Under the pieces are notes generated by a model. That model saw nothing but the letters and a program-made list of their open reading frames with translations. It was not told where the DNA came from and ran no database searches. From contig NZ_SAVA01000007.1 of NCBI RefSeq assembly GCF_004022465.1, positions 1 through 64,000 on the forward strand: DNA of 64,000 nucleotides, in the 5' to 3' direction. The position numbers were made by a program, and so were the translations under genes. Positions 35,247 to 44,956 of this stretch are shown one piece after another (the stretch's first letter is position 1; each line of letters starts with the position of its first letter). The DNA is from Rhodobacter huangdaonensis. GTDB lineage: Bacteria; Pseudomonadota; Alphaproteobacteria; Rhodobacterales; Rhodobacteraceae.

Positions 35247-35264
35247 GCGGGCGGTGACGCCCGC
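35247..35264 (+). terminator. Intra-operon stem-loop between paaA and paaB
   Basis: GCGGGCG (35247-35253) pairs with CGCCCGC (35258-35264) around GTGA and is followed by CTCTTT. It lies in a 59-bp gap inside an otherwise tight operon, so it probably tunes mRNA levels and does not end the transcript. Confidence 0.5.
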
Positions 35265-35299
35265 CTCTTTCCCTATCCAGCTTCGGGAGGAAGCAAGAC

Positions 35300-35584
35300 A
35301 TGTCCAGCCAATGGCCCCTGTGGGAAGTCTTCATCCGCGGCCAGCACGGCCTGAACCACCGCCATGTCGGGTCGCTGCACGCGCCGGATGCCGAGATGGC
35401 GATCCGCAACGCGCGCGACGTCTACACCCGCCGCAATGAAGGCGTGTCGATCTGGGTGGTGCCGTCGAATGCGATCACCGCCTCGAGCCCGTCCGAGAAG
35501 GGGCCGCTGTTCGAGCCGTCGAATGCCAAGGTCTATCGCCACCCGACCTTCTTCGACATTCCCGAAGAAGTGGGGCACATGTGA
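35300..35584 (+). CDS. paaB: Phenylacetyl-CoA epoxidase subunit PaaB
   Basis: This 94-residue protein matches PaaB in length and content (QWPLWEVFIRGQHGLNHRHVG at the start, ARDVYTRRNEGVSIWVV in the middle). PaaB is a structural subunit that helps join PaaAC heterodimers. TTCGGGAGGAAG upstream gives a strong ribosome site. Its stop TGA overlaps the paaC ATG by one base. Confidence 0.95.
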   Translation: MSSQWPLWEVFIRGQHGLNHRHVGSLHAPDAEMAIRNARDVYTRRNEGVSIWVVPSNAITASSPSEKGPLFEPSNAKVYRHPTFFDIPEEVGHM

Positions 35585-36351
35585 TGGCCGGTGCAGTCGA
35601 TCAGGCAGCCTTTGTCGAATGGCTGCAACGGGTTGGCGACAATGCGCTGATCCTCGGGCACCGCGTCTCGGAATGGTGCGGCCATGCCCCGGTGCTGGAA
35701 GAGGACATCGCGCTGGCCAACCAGGCGCTGGACCTGATCGGCCAGTGCCAGCTGTGGCTGGGCCTTGCCGCCGAAGTCGAGGGCAGGGGCCGCACCGCCG
35801 ATCAGCTTGCCTATCTGCGCGATGCGGTCGAGTTCCGCAACCTGCTGCTGGTCGAGCGCCCGAACGGCGATTTCGGCCAGACCCTGATGCGGCAGTTCCT
35901 GTTCGACGCCTTCCACATCGAGCTGTTGCGGGCGCTGAAGTCCTCCTCCGAGCCGCGCGTGGCCGAGATCGCGGCCAAGGCGGAAAAGGAAGTGGCCTAT
36001 CATCTGGAGCGCTCGGCCGATCTGGTGGTGCGGCTTGGCGATGGCACTGCGGAAAGCCATGCGCGCATGGAAAAGGCGCTGAAATCGCAGTGGCCCTACA
36101 CCGGCGAGATGTTCCTCGACGATGCGGTCGATGCGGCGATGGCACAGGCGGGCATCGCGCCCTTGCCCTCGAGCCTGCGCCCCGCCTGGGAGCGCACGGT
36201 GTCCGAGGTGCTGGCCGAGGCGACGCTGGCCCATCCGGGCGAGGCCTTCCCCCACAAGGGCGGCAAGCGGGGCGTGCATACCGAGCATCTGGGCTTCGTC
36301 CTCGCCGAGATGCAATTCCTGCAACGGGCCTATCCGGGCGCCGTCTGGTAA
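35584..36351 (+). CDS. paaC: Phenylacetyl-CoA epoxidase subunit PaaC
   Basis: This 255-residue ferritin-like structural subunit pairs with PaaA in the epoxidase. It shows LGHRVSEWCGHAPVLEEDIALAN near the N-terminus and FDAFHIELL in the middle. PaaC keeps the fold but does not carry a working diiron centre in characterised enzymes. ATG 35584 overlaps the paaB stop, a sign of translational coupling. Confidence 0.95.
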   Translation: MAGAVDQAAFVEWLQRVGDNALILGHRVSEWCGHAPVLEEDIALANQALDLIGQCQLWLGLAAEVEGRGRTADQLAYLRDAVEFRNLLLVERPNGDFGQTLMRQFLFDAFHIELLRALKSSSEPRVAEIAAKAEKEVAYHLERSADLVVRLGDGTAESHARMEKALKSQWPYTGEMFLDDAVDAAMAQAGIAPLPSSLRPAWERTVSEVLAEATLAHPGEAFPHKGGKRGVHTEHLGFVLAEMQFLQRAYPGAVW

Positions 36352-36355
36352 CGCC

Positions 36356-36877
36356 ATGACCGCAGTTCAGCCCGACATTTCCGAGGTGTGGGAATGGCTT
36401 GCGCAGGTGCCGGACCCGGAGATCCCGGTGCTCTCGCTGACCGATCTCGGCATCATCCGCGATCTGGTCTGGGAGGATGACACGCTGGTCGTCACGGTGA
36501 CCCCGACCTATTCGGGCTGCCCCGCGACCAGCATCATCAACCTCGACATCGAGACGGCGCTGCGCGGCCATGGGATCGGCCGGCTGCGGCTGGAGCGGCA
36601 GCTGTCGCCGCCCTGGACCAGCGACTGGATCACCGCCGCGGCGCGCGAGAAGCTGCGCGCCTATGGCATCGCCCCGCCCGTCGACGGCACCGCCGCCGAC
36701 GGACGGCTGGCCGGGCGCATCTCGCGGCTGGCGGGCACCTCGAACCTGGTGATCGCCTGCCCGCGCTGCGGCTCGACCCGGACCGAAAAGATCAGCCAGT
36801 TCGGCTCGACCCCCTGCAAGGCCAGCTGGCGCTGCACCGACTGTCTGGAACCCTTCGACTATTTCAAGTGCATCTGA
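36356..36877 (+). CDS. paaD: Phenylacetate pathway protein PaaD (MIP18/DUF59 family)
   Basis: This 173-residue protein combines a DUF59/MIP18 fold (PDPEIPVLSLTDLGIIRDL, then TYSGCPAT) with a C-terminal zinc-ribbon-like CPRCGS...CTDC pattern. PaaD is needed for epoxidase activity in vivo and is thought to help with iron-sulfur cluster maturation of PaaE. Start 36356 lies 5 bp after the paaC stop, and a longer upstream reading overlaps paaC out of frame and is rejected. Confidence 0.94.
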   Translation: MTAVQPDISEVWEWLAQVPDPEIPVLSLTDLGIIRDLVWEDDTLVVTVTPTYSGCPATSIINLDIETALRGHGIGRLRLERQLSPPWTSDWITAAAREKLRAYGIAPPVDGTAADGRLAGRISRLAGTSNLVIACPRCGSTRTEKISQFGSTPCKASWRCTDCLEPFDYFKCI

Positions 36878-36905
36878 GGATGCCGCTGCACAGGAACGAA
36901 CCCGC

Positions 36906-37982
36906 ATGGCACGCTTCCATCCGCTGACCGTGACCGATGTGCGCCGCGAAACCCGCGACGCCGTGGTCGTCACCCTCGCCCCCAAGGACGAGGACCGCGC
37001 CCTGTTCGATTTCACCCAGGGACAATATCTGACGCTGCGCCGCGACTTCGACGGCGAGGAACTGCGCCGCAGCTACTCGATCTGCGCGGGCGTGGGCGAG
37101 GGGGTGCTGAAGGTCGGCATCAAGCGCGTCGATGGCGGCGCCTTCTCGACCTGGGCGAACGAGAACCTCGCCCCCGGCGACGAGATCGACGCGATGCCGC
37201 CGATGGGCAAGTTCTTCACCCCGATCGAGCCCGAGGCCGACAAGCAATATCTGGGCTTTGCCGGCGGCTCGGGCATCACGCCGCTGCTGTCGATCATCAA
37301 GACCGTGCTGGCGCGTGAGCCGAAGGCGAAGTTCACCCTCGTCTATGCCAATCGCCAGATCAGCACGATCATGTTCCGCGAGGAGCTGGAGGATCTGAAG
37401 AACCTCTACCTCGGCCGGCTGTCGGTCATCCACGTGCTGGAACAGGAAGGGCAGGAGATCGACCTGTTCACCGGCCGCATCGACGCCGCGAAGATGCAGG
37501 CGCTGTTCGCGCACTGGCTCGATGCGAGTGCGGTGGATACCGCCTTCATCTGCGGTCCCGAACCGATGATGCTGGCGATCGCCGCCGCGCTGCGCGAGCA
37601 CGGCCTCGCCGACAGCCAGATCAAGTTCGAACTTTTCGCCAGCGGCCAGCACGGCCGGGCCAAGGCCCGGGCGGTATCGGCGGTCGCGATGGCTGCCGGC
37701 CGCGGCACCGAGGCGACGGTGACGCTGGATGGCGCCACCCGCAGCTTCGAGATGGCGCGCGCGGGGCAGTCGATCCTCGAGGCAGCGCTCGAAGCGAAGA
37801 TGGATGCGCCCTATTCGTGCAAGGCCGGGGTCTGCTCGACCTGCCGCTGCAAGGTGCTGGAAGGCGAGGTCGAGATGGTCGTCAACCATGCGCTCGAAGA
37901 TTACGAGGTTCGCGCCGGCTATGTCCTGTCCTGTCAGGCGCTGCCGCTGAGCGACCGCGTCGTCGTCACCTATGACGAATGA
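36906..37982 (+). CDS. paaE: Phenylacetyl-CoA epoxidase reductase PaaE
   Basis: This 358-residue NADPH-dependent reductase passes electrons to the PaaA diiron centre. The FAD domain has RRSYSICAG, the NAD(P) domain GGSGITPLLSI, and the C-terminal plant-type [2Fe-2S] ferredoxin domain CKAGVCSTCRC with a fourth Cys in YVLSCQAL. The length is normal. It follows paaD by 28 bp, and the ferritin-like gene follows after 8 bp. Confidence 0.95.
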   Translation: MARFHPLTVTDVRRETRDAVVVTLAPKDEDRALFDFTQGQYLTLRRDFDGEELRRSYSICAGVGEGVLKVGIKRVDGGAFSTWANENLAPGDEIDAMPPMGKFFTPIEPEADKQYLGFAGGSGITPLLSIIKTVLAREPKAKFTLVYANRQISTIMFREELEDLKNLYLGRLSVIHVLEQEGQEIDLFTGRIDAAKMQALFAHWLDASAVDTAFICGPEPMMLAIAAALREHGLADSQIKFELFASGQHGRAKARAVSAVAMAAGRGTEATVTLDGATRSFEMARAGQSILEAALEAKMDAPYSCKAGVCSTCRCKVLEGEVEMVVNHALEDYEVRAGYVLSCQALPLSDRVVVTYDE

Positions 37983-37990
37983 GGCCTGAG

Positions 37991-38743
37991 ATGTCCGACA
38001 CGATGAATCTCGACGACTATCTCGCCCAGGGCGGCGTGCTGACCGCCCCCGGCAACGTGCCCGCCCGCTATCGCGGCGAGCTGATGCGGCTGATGTCGTC
38101 CTTCGTGGACAGCGAGCTTGCCGCCTCGGCCGGCTTCGCGGGGGCGATCAATTTCGCCCCCGGCATCCGCGAGCGCATCGCCGCCAGCCGGATCACCCTT
38201 GAAAAGGCCGATCACGCCGAGCGCGTGCTGACGGTGATGGCGGATTTCGGCACCGACGCCGGGCGCTATCAGCGCCAGCATGACTGGGCGGCGCGGGGCG
38301 CGCGCGATGCCGATCTGGGCACCAGCCGGCAGGCGGGCGACATGCGGCTTTCGGTGTTTCACTACCCGATCGCCGGCTGGGCCGATGCGGTGGTGATGAA
38401 TGTGCTGCAGGGCCTCGCCACCGGCGTGCAGATGACCGAGCTGACCCGGGTCTCCTATGGCCCGCTCGCCGAGGTCTTCCGCGCCATCGCCCCGCGCGAG
38501 CAGCGCCACGCCGAACTCGGCCTCGAGGGGCTGGAGCGCCTCGTGGCGAGTGACGAGGGCAGGGCGCAGGTGCAGACCGCGTTGGCCTATTGGCAGCCGC
38601 GTGTCGCCGCGACCTTCGGCGTGGCGGGATCGGAACGCTATCCGATGCTGCGCAAATTCGGCCTGCGCCACGCCCCGAACGAGGCGCTGCTGGCGCGCTG
38701 GACGACGCTGGTGGCCGACCATCTGGCCACGTCGGGCCTCTAA
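37991..38743 (+). CDS. Ferritin-like phenylacetic-acid-catabolism protein
   Basis: This 250-residue helical protein is distantly related to PaaA/PaaC. It has EKADHAERV (Glu/Asp/His) and REQRHAELG (an ExxH motif), the pattern of a ferritin-like metal site. It is not PaaA or PaaC, both of which are present. It lies between paaE and paaZ in the same operon, so it is probably tied to epoxidase function, repair or detoxification. I know of no confirmed function. Confidence 0.7.
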   Translation: MSDTMNLDDYLAQGGVLTAPGNVPARYRGELMRLMSSFVDSELAASAGFAGAINFAPGIRERIAASRITLEKADHAERVLTVMADFGTDAGRYQRQHDWAARGARDADLGTSRQAGDMRLSVFHYPIAGWADAVVMNVLQGLATGVQMTELTRVSYGPLAEVFRAIAPREQRHAELGLEGLERLVASDEGRAQVQTALAYWQPRVAATFGVAGSERYPMLRKFGLRHAPNEALLARWTTLVADHLATSGL

Positions 38744-38804
38744 GGCCGGAACAGACATCCGCGGGGGCGACAGGCCCCGCGCCCCAGGAAATGAAGGAAA
38801 AGCC

Positions 38805-40865
38805 ATGACCGTCGCGCCGCGCCGTCTTGAAAGCTATGTTTGCGGAAGCTGGACCCCCGGCACCGGAGAGGGGCAGCTGTTGCGCGATGCCGCGACCGGC
38901 GATCCGGTGGCGCGCATCGATTCCTCGGGGATCGACTTTGCCGCCGTGCTGGAACACGGCCGCCGCGTCGCCGGCCCCCGGCTGCGGGCGATGTCCTTCC
39001 ATGACCGCGCCGGGATGCTCAAGGCGCTGGGCCTTGCGCTGATGGAGCGCAAGGAAGAATTCTATGCCGAGAGCCTGCACACCGGCGCCACCCGGCCCGA
39101 TGGCTGGATCGACATCGAGGGCGGCATCGGCACGATGCTGACCTTCGCCTCGAAGGGCCGTCGCGAGTTGCCGAACACCCGCGTGCTGACCGATGGCGCG
39201 GTCGAGGGGCTGTCGAAGGATGGCAGCTTCGTCGCCCAGCACATCCTGTCGCCGCTGCAGGGGGTGGCGGTGCATATCAACGCCTTCAACTTCCCGATCT
39301 GGGGGATGCTGGAGAAGATCGCGCCGACCCTGCTTGCGGGGATGCCCTGCGTGGTGAAGCCGGCCAGCCAGACCGCCTATCTGACCGAGCTGTGCGTGCG
39401 CCGCATCATCGACACCGGCCTCCTGCCCGAAGGCGCGCTGCAGCTGATCTCGGGGTCGGTAGGCGATCTGCTCGACCATGTGACCGGGCAGGATGCGGTC
39501 ACCTTCACCGGGTCGGCCTCGACCGGGCGCCGGCTGAAGGCGCATCCGGCGGTCATCGCCAATTCGGTGCGCTTCACCATGGAGGCCGACAGCCTCAACG
39601 CCTCGATCCTGGGGCCGGATGCCGGGCCGGGCACGCCGGAATTCGATCTGTTCGTCAAGGAAGTCACGCGCGAGATGACGGCGAAGGCGGGGCAGAAATG
39701 CACCGCCATCCGTCGGGTCATCGCGCCGCGCGCGCATGTGCAGGCGCTGGTCGAGGCGCTGGGCGAGCGGCTGGGCAAGACCGCGCTCGGCCTGCCGGGC
39801 GATGCCACCACCCGCATGGGGGCGCTTGCCAGCCTCGAGCAGCGCGCCGAGGTGCGGGCCCGTATCCGCGAGCTGCAGGCCGATGCCGAGATCGTCGCCG
39901 GCAGTCCCGACGAGGTCCGCGTGAGTTCTGGCGATGCCGAGCGCGGTGCCTTCCTCAACCCGGTGCTGATGTATTGCGACCGGCCCTTCGCCGCGACCGC
40001 GGTGCATGACATCGAGGCCTTCGGGCCGGTGTCGACGGTCATGCCCTATGACACGCCCGAGGAGGCGGTGGAGCTGAGCCGGATGGGCAAGGGCTCGCTC
40101 GTCACCTCGGTCTTCACCGATGATCCGGCGGTGGCCGAGGAAATCGTTCTGGGCGCTGCGCCCTTCCATGGCCGGGTGCTGATCGGCAACCGCGCCTCGG
40201 CCAAGACCTCGACCGGGCATGGTTCGCCGCTTGCGCCGCTGGTGCATGGCGGGCCCGGGCGCGCCGGCGGCGGCGAGGAGATGGGCGGCATCCGCGGCGT
40301 CAAGCACTACATGCAGCGCACCGCGGTGCAGGGCTGCCCGCGTCTGCTGTCGGCGGTCACCGGGCGCTGGATCGAGGGGGCGCCGGCGCTGCACGATGTG
40401 CACCCGTTCCGCAAGTCGCTGGCTGAGCTGCGGATCGGTGACCAGCTCGTCACTGCCTCACGCACGGTCACGCTCGAGGATGTCGAGCATTTCGCCCGCT
40501 TCACCGGCGACACCTTCTATGCCCACATGGACGCCGCGGCGGCGAAGGCGAACCCGTTCTTCGAGGACCGGGTGGCGCATGGCTATCTGATCGCGAGCTT
40601 TGCCGCGGGGCTCTTCGTCGAGCCGAACCCGGGCCCGGTTCTGGCCAATTACGGGGTGGACAACCTGCGCTTCCTGACGCCGGTCTATTTCGGCGATACG
40701 CTGCAGGTGCGGCTGACCTGCAAGGAGATCAACCCGCGTGCCAATGCCGAGCATGGCGAGGTCCGCTGGGACTGTCAGGTCAGCAATCAGGACGGCGCGG
40801 TCGTCGCGCAATATGACGTGCTGACCATGGTGGCCAAGCACTGGCCGCCGGAGGCGATGGCGTGA
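38805..40865 (+). CDS. paaZ: Bifunctional oxepin-CoA hydrolase/semialdehyde dehydrogenase PaaZ
   Basis: This 686-residue fusion opens oxepin-CoA and oxidises the resulting semialdehyde. The N-terminal aldehyde dehydrogenase (about 1-520) has NAFNFPIWGM and the catalytic Cys in GQKCTAIRRV. The C-terminal MaoC-type hydratase (about 545-680) has GDTFYAHMD and RVAHGYLIASF, supplying the catalytic Asp and His. Length agrees with E. coli PaaZ. ATG 38805 follows GAAATGAAGGAAAAG; reading further upstream would overlap the previous gene. Confidence 0.96.
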   Translation: MTVAPRRLESYVCGSWTPGTGEGQLLRDAATGDPVARIDSSGIDFAAVLEHGRRVAGPRLRAMSFHDRAGMLKALGLALMERKEEFYAESLHTGATRPDGWIDIEGGIGTMLTFASKGRRELPNTRVLTDGAVEGLSKDGSFVAQHILSPLQGVAVHINAFNFPIWGMLEKIAPTLLAGMPCVVKPASQTAYLTELCVRRIIDTGLLPEGALQLISGSVGDLLDHVTGQDAVTFTGSASTGRRLKAHPAVIANSVRFTMEADSLNASILGPDAGPGTPEFDLFVKEVTREMTAKAGQKCTAIRRVIAPRAHVQALVEALGERLGKTALGLPGDATTRMGALASLEQRAEVRARIRELQADAEIVAGSPDEVRVSSGDAERGAFLNPVLMYCDRPFAATAVHDIEAFGPVSTVMPYDTPEEAVELSRMGKGSLVTSVFTDDPAVAEEIVLGAAPFHGRVLIGNRASAKTSTGHGSPLAPLVHGGPGRAGGGEEMGGIRGVKHYMQRTAVQGCPRLLSAVTGRWIEGAPALHDVHPFRKSLAELRIGDQLVTASRTVTLEDVEHFARFTGDTFYAHMDAAAAKANPFFEDRVAHGYLIASFAAGLFVEPNPGPVLANYGVDNLRFLTPVYFGDTLQVRLTCKEINPRANAEHGEVRWDCQVSNQDGAVVAQYDVLTMVAKHWPPEAMA

Positions 40866-41509
40866 TGGCGCGGGTCTACAGCTATGACGGGATCGTGCCG
40901 GTCATCGATCCGGGCGCCTTCGTGCATCCCGAGGCGGTGGTGATCGGCGATGTTCTGGTGGGGGCGGGGGCCTATGTCGGCCCCTGCGCGGTGCTGCGCG
41001 GCGATTTCGGCCGGATCGTGCTGCAGCCGGGCTGCAACGTGCAGGAAACCTGCGTGGTGCATTCCTTCCCCGGCAAGGATGTGGTGATCGAGACCGAGGG
41101 CCATATCGGCCATGGCGCGGTGCTGCATGGCTGCCACATCGGCCGCAACGCGATGGTGGGGATGAATGCCGTGGTGATGGACGAGGCGGTGGTGGGCGAG
41201 AACACCATCATCGCCGCCATGGCCTTCGTGAAGGCCGGTGCGCAGGTGCCGGCGAACGTGCTGATGGTCGGTTCGCCGGCCAAGGTGGTGCGGGAGCTGA
41301 CGCCCGAGGAGATCGTCTGGAAGCGGCGCGGCACCGGGGTCTATCAGCGCCTCGCGATCGAGGCGGCGCAGAAGATCGCGCCCGCCGAGCCGCTTGCGCA
41401 TGCCGAGCCCGACCGCCGCCGCGCCGTGGCGCCGGCCTATGACCCGCTGGTTCTGGCGCGTGCGGGGTTCGGCGAGGCCGCGGCCGCGGAGGTCAGCGGA
41501 CGGCCTTGA
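40865..41509 (+). CDS. paaY: PaaY, gamma-carbonic-anhydrase-like hexapeptide protein
   Basis: This 214-residue left-handed beta-helix protein has hexapeptide repeats (HPEAVVIGDVLVGAGAYVG through GMNAVVMDEAVVGE) and zinc-ligand histidines (CVVHSF, GHIGHGAVLHGC). Characterised PaaY is a thioesterase that protects the cell from trapped CoA when epoxides form. It starts one base into the paaZ stop. It overlaps the convergent TetR gene by 17 bp. Confidence 0.93.
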   Translation: MARVYSYDGIVPVIDPGAFVHPEAVVIGDVLVGAGAYVGPCAVLRGDFGRIVLQPGCNVQETCVVHSFPGKDVVIETEGHIGHGAVLHGCHIGRNAMVGMNAVVMDEAVVGENTIIAAMAFVKAGAQVPANVLMVGSPAKVVRELTPEEIVWKRRGTGVYQRLAIEAAQKIAPAEPLAHAEPDRRRAVAPAYDPLVLARAGFGEAAAAEVSGRP

Positions 41510-42092
41510 CCCCTTCGAGGATCAGGGTCGTCGCGATATCGGCATAATCCTCGCGCGAGATCCGGCCGCCGTCGCGGAACCACATGTACATCCAGTTCAT
41601 CATGCCGAAGAGCGACATGGTGACCGGCGTCAGCAGCGGGCGGTCCTTGTCGTTGAGGCCCGGATTGATCATGTCGAGCACCAGCGCGAAGCGGCGCACG
41701 ATCTGGCGTTCGATCGCCAGGATCTCGGCCTTCTGCTCCTCGGAGAGGGCCGAGGAGGCGTTCAGCTGCACCTTGTGCTGATTGTCCGCGCCGCGATAGG
41801 TCTCGAGCACCGCGCCCACCAGTTCGCGCAGGCGCGCGTTCGGGGCGAGGTCGGGATTGTCGGCCTTCTCGACGGCACTGTCGAGCTCTTCGAGATGGGT
41901 GACGATGATCGCGAAGATCAGCGCATCCTTGCTCGGGTAATAGTGGTAGAGCAGCGCCTTCGACACATGCGCATGCGCCGCGACCTGCGCCATCGAGGCC
42001 TTTTCCATTCCCTGCTCGGCAAAGACCTGCGCGGCACTGTCCAGGATGCTGCGCTGTTTTTCCTCGAAATCCTGGGCGCGGGTCCGGGCCAT
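41493..42092 (-). CDS. TetR-family regulator of the phenylacetate genes (PaaR-like)
   Basis: This 199-residue TetR protein has a helix-turn-helix at about residues 10-55 (ILDSAAQVFAEQGMEKASMAQVA, then VSKALLYHYYPSKDAL). Its C-terminal effector domain ends near residue 195. TetR regulators called PaaR repress paa genes in other proteobacteria, with phenylacetyl-CoA as likely effector. ATG 42092 with GAGGAAAG upstream is preferred to ATG 42110. A GACCG-N2-CAGTC palindrome lies about 100 bp upstream. Confidence 0.85.
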   Translation of the reverse strand: MARTRAQDFEEKQRSILDSAAQVFAEQGMEKASMAQVAAHAHVSKALLYHYYPSKDALIFAIIVTHLEELDSAVEKADNPDLAPNARLRELVGAVLETYRGADNQHKVQLNASSALSEEQKAEILAIERQIVRRFALVLDMINPGLNDKDRPLLTPVTMSLFGMMNWMYMWFRDGGRISREDYADIATTLILEGVKAVR

Positions 42093-42193
42093 GGCAGTCA
42101 CTTTCCTCATGGCAGGGGCTTGCCCCTGAAACACCGGGGGAAGCCCCCCGGTTTCGCTTTAGACCCGGCAGAAAGCCCTGTCACGGGTTCATT

Positions 42194-42205
42194 GACCGAT
42201 CAGTC
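42194..42205. promoter_or_regulatory. Putative PaaR (TetR-type) operator, site 2
   Basis: GACCG-AT-CAGTC has one mismatch to the GACCG-N2-CGGTC core. It lies between paaK and the TetR gene, where it could serve autoregulation. Confidence 0.55.
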
Positions 42206-42248
42206 ACTCTTTGGCCGGGGAGGGGCGGGGCGCCCGCTCCCCCGCCGG

Positions 42249-43559
<1,311 letters not shown>

Positions 43560-43590
43560 GGCTTCCTCCCTTGGAAATGACGGGGCCGGG

Positions 43591-44046
43591 TCAGATCGAC
43601 GGATCGACCGGCAGATGGGTGCCCTTGACGGTGCGGGAATGGCCACGGAACTCGGCCACCTGCGCGCCATCCTGGTTGGTGATGCGGACGTCGTAGACCC
43701 CCGAGCGCCCCTGGCGCGAGACTTCGCGCGCGGTCGCGGTCAGCCGGTCGCCGATATGGACGGGGATCAGATAGGTCACGCTGCAATGCTGCGCCACGGC
43801 GCGCTGGTTGTAGCTGTTGCAGGCGAAGGCGAAGGTGCTGTCGGCGAGGGTGAAGATATAGCCGCCATGGCAGTTGCCGTGACCGTTCGACATCGCCTCG
43901 GTGACGGTCATCGACAGCCGGGCGGCGCCCGGCGCGACCTGCTCGAGCGTCATGTTCAGCCGCTGGCTCGCCGAATCGTCGGTCCACATCGCCGCGGCCG
44001 CGGCCTCGGCAAGCTCTTGCGGGGTCATTTCCGCGACGGTCTTCAT
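43591..44046 (-). CDS. paaI: Hydroxyphenylacetyl-CoA thioesterase PaaI
   Basis: This 151-residue hotdog thioesterase has GNCHGGYIFTLADSTFAF, the HGG/Asp active-site pattern of PaaI. It removes CoA from dead-end aryl-acetyl-CoA compounds and so recycles CoA. Its start overlaps the paaG stop as ATGA, and it precedes paaK by 31 bp. Confidence 0.93.
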   Translation of the reverse strand: MKTVAEMTPQELAEAAAAAMWTDDSASQRLNMTLEQVAPGAARLSMTVTEAMSNGHGNCHGGYIFTLADSTFAFACNSYNQRAVAQHCSVTYLIPVHIGDRLTATAREVSRQGRSGVYDVRITNQDGAQVAEFRGHSRTVKGTHLPVDPSI

Positions 44047-44837
44047 TGGCCCCTGAACTCCGGTTTGCGCTTTTCCAGGAAGGCGGTGACGCCTTCGGCA
44101 TAATCGGCGCTGCGGCCGGCGATCTGCTGACAATCGCGCTCCATGTCGAGCTGCGCGTCGAGGCTGTTGGTGGCGGCGGCCTGGATCAGGCGCTTGGTCA
44201 GCCCAAGGCCCAGCGTCGGCCCGGCGGCAAGGCTGCGGGCGAGGGTCTGTGCCGCGTCGATCAGTGCGTCGTCCTCGACCGCCTTCCAGATCAGCCCCCA
44301 GTCGGCGGCCGTTTCGGCGCCCAGCGGCTCGGCGGTCAGGGCCAGCGCCTTGGCGCGGGGCTCACCGAGGATCCGGGTCAGGCTGAAGGTGCCGCCGGCA
44401 TCGGGGATCAGGCCGATCTTCGCGAAGGCCTGGATGAAACGCGCCGATTTCGCCGCAAGAACGATGTCGCAGGCGAAGGCGATATTGGCGCCGGCCCCCG
44501 CCGCCACCCCGTTCACCGCGCAGACCACCGGCTTTTCCAGCGCCCGCAGCAGCCGCAGATTGGGGTTGTAGAAGGTCTCGAGCGTCCGTCCCAGATCCGG
44601 GGCCGGGCCGCCCTTGCGCGGATCGCGGTCGCCCAGATCCTGCCCGGCGCAGAAGCCGCGCCCGGCACCGGTCAGCAGCACCGCCCGCACCGCGCTGTCA
44701 TCGCGCGCGCGCTCGACGCCCGCGCGCAGCGCAAGGTGCATCTCCTCGTTGAAGGCGTTCAGCTTGTCCGGCCTGTTGAGTGTCAGCGTCAGGACGCCAT
44801 CGGCCAGGGCCGACAGCACGGTTGGCGTGCTGGTCAT
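44043..44837 (-). CDS. paaG: 1,2-epoxyphenylacetyl-CoA isomerase
   Basis: This 264-residue crotonase-fold enzyme converts the ring epoxide to oxepin-CoA and may also shift the double bond later in the pathway. It has FCAGQDLGDRDPRKGG and AVNGVAAGAGAN (the oxyanion-hole loops) and IPDAGGTFSL with the catalytic Asp. Start 44837 has GGGAGGAAA upstream. It is divergent from paaN, with an operator palindrome between them. Confidence 0.93.
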   Translation of the reverse strand: MTSTPTVLSALADGVLTLTLNRPDKLNAFNEEMHLALRAGVERARDDSAVRAVLLTGAGRGFCAGQDLGDRDPRKGGPAPDLGRTLETFYNPNLRLLRALEKPVVCAVNGVAAGAGANIAFACDIVLAAKSARFIQAFAKIGLIPDAGGTFSLTRILGEPRAKALALTAEPLGAETAADWGLIWKAVEDDALIDAAQTLARSLAAGPTLGLGLTKRLIQAAATNSLDAQLDMERDCQQIAGRSADYAEGVTAFLEKRKPEFRGQ

Positions 44838-44895
44838 GTCTGTTTCCTCCCTCACCCGAAAAAATCCCGGGCCCTCGTGAAAACTCGTTGCATAA

Positions 44896-44909
44896 ACCGA
44901 CCGGTCGGT
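44896..44909. promoter_or_regulatory. Putative PaaR (TetR-type) operator, site 3
   Basis: ACCGACCGGTCGGT is a perfect 14-base palindrome. It also contains GACCG-GT-CGGTC (44899-44910). It lies in the 119-bp gap between divergent paaG and paaN and could control both. Confidence 0.75.
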
Positions 44910-44956
44910 CAATTGTAAACTTGATCCGGGATCGACCCCCCGGCGGGAGGAGAATC

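Noticed and set aside
38457..38804. N-terminal extension of PaaZ
   Set aside because: The extra 116 codons overlap the ferritin-like gene in another frame. ATG 38805 gives the usual PaaZ length and N-terminus.
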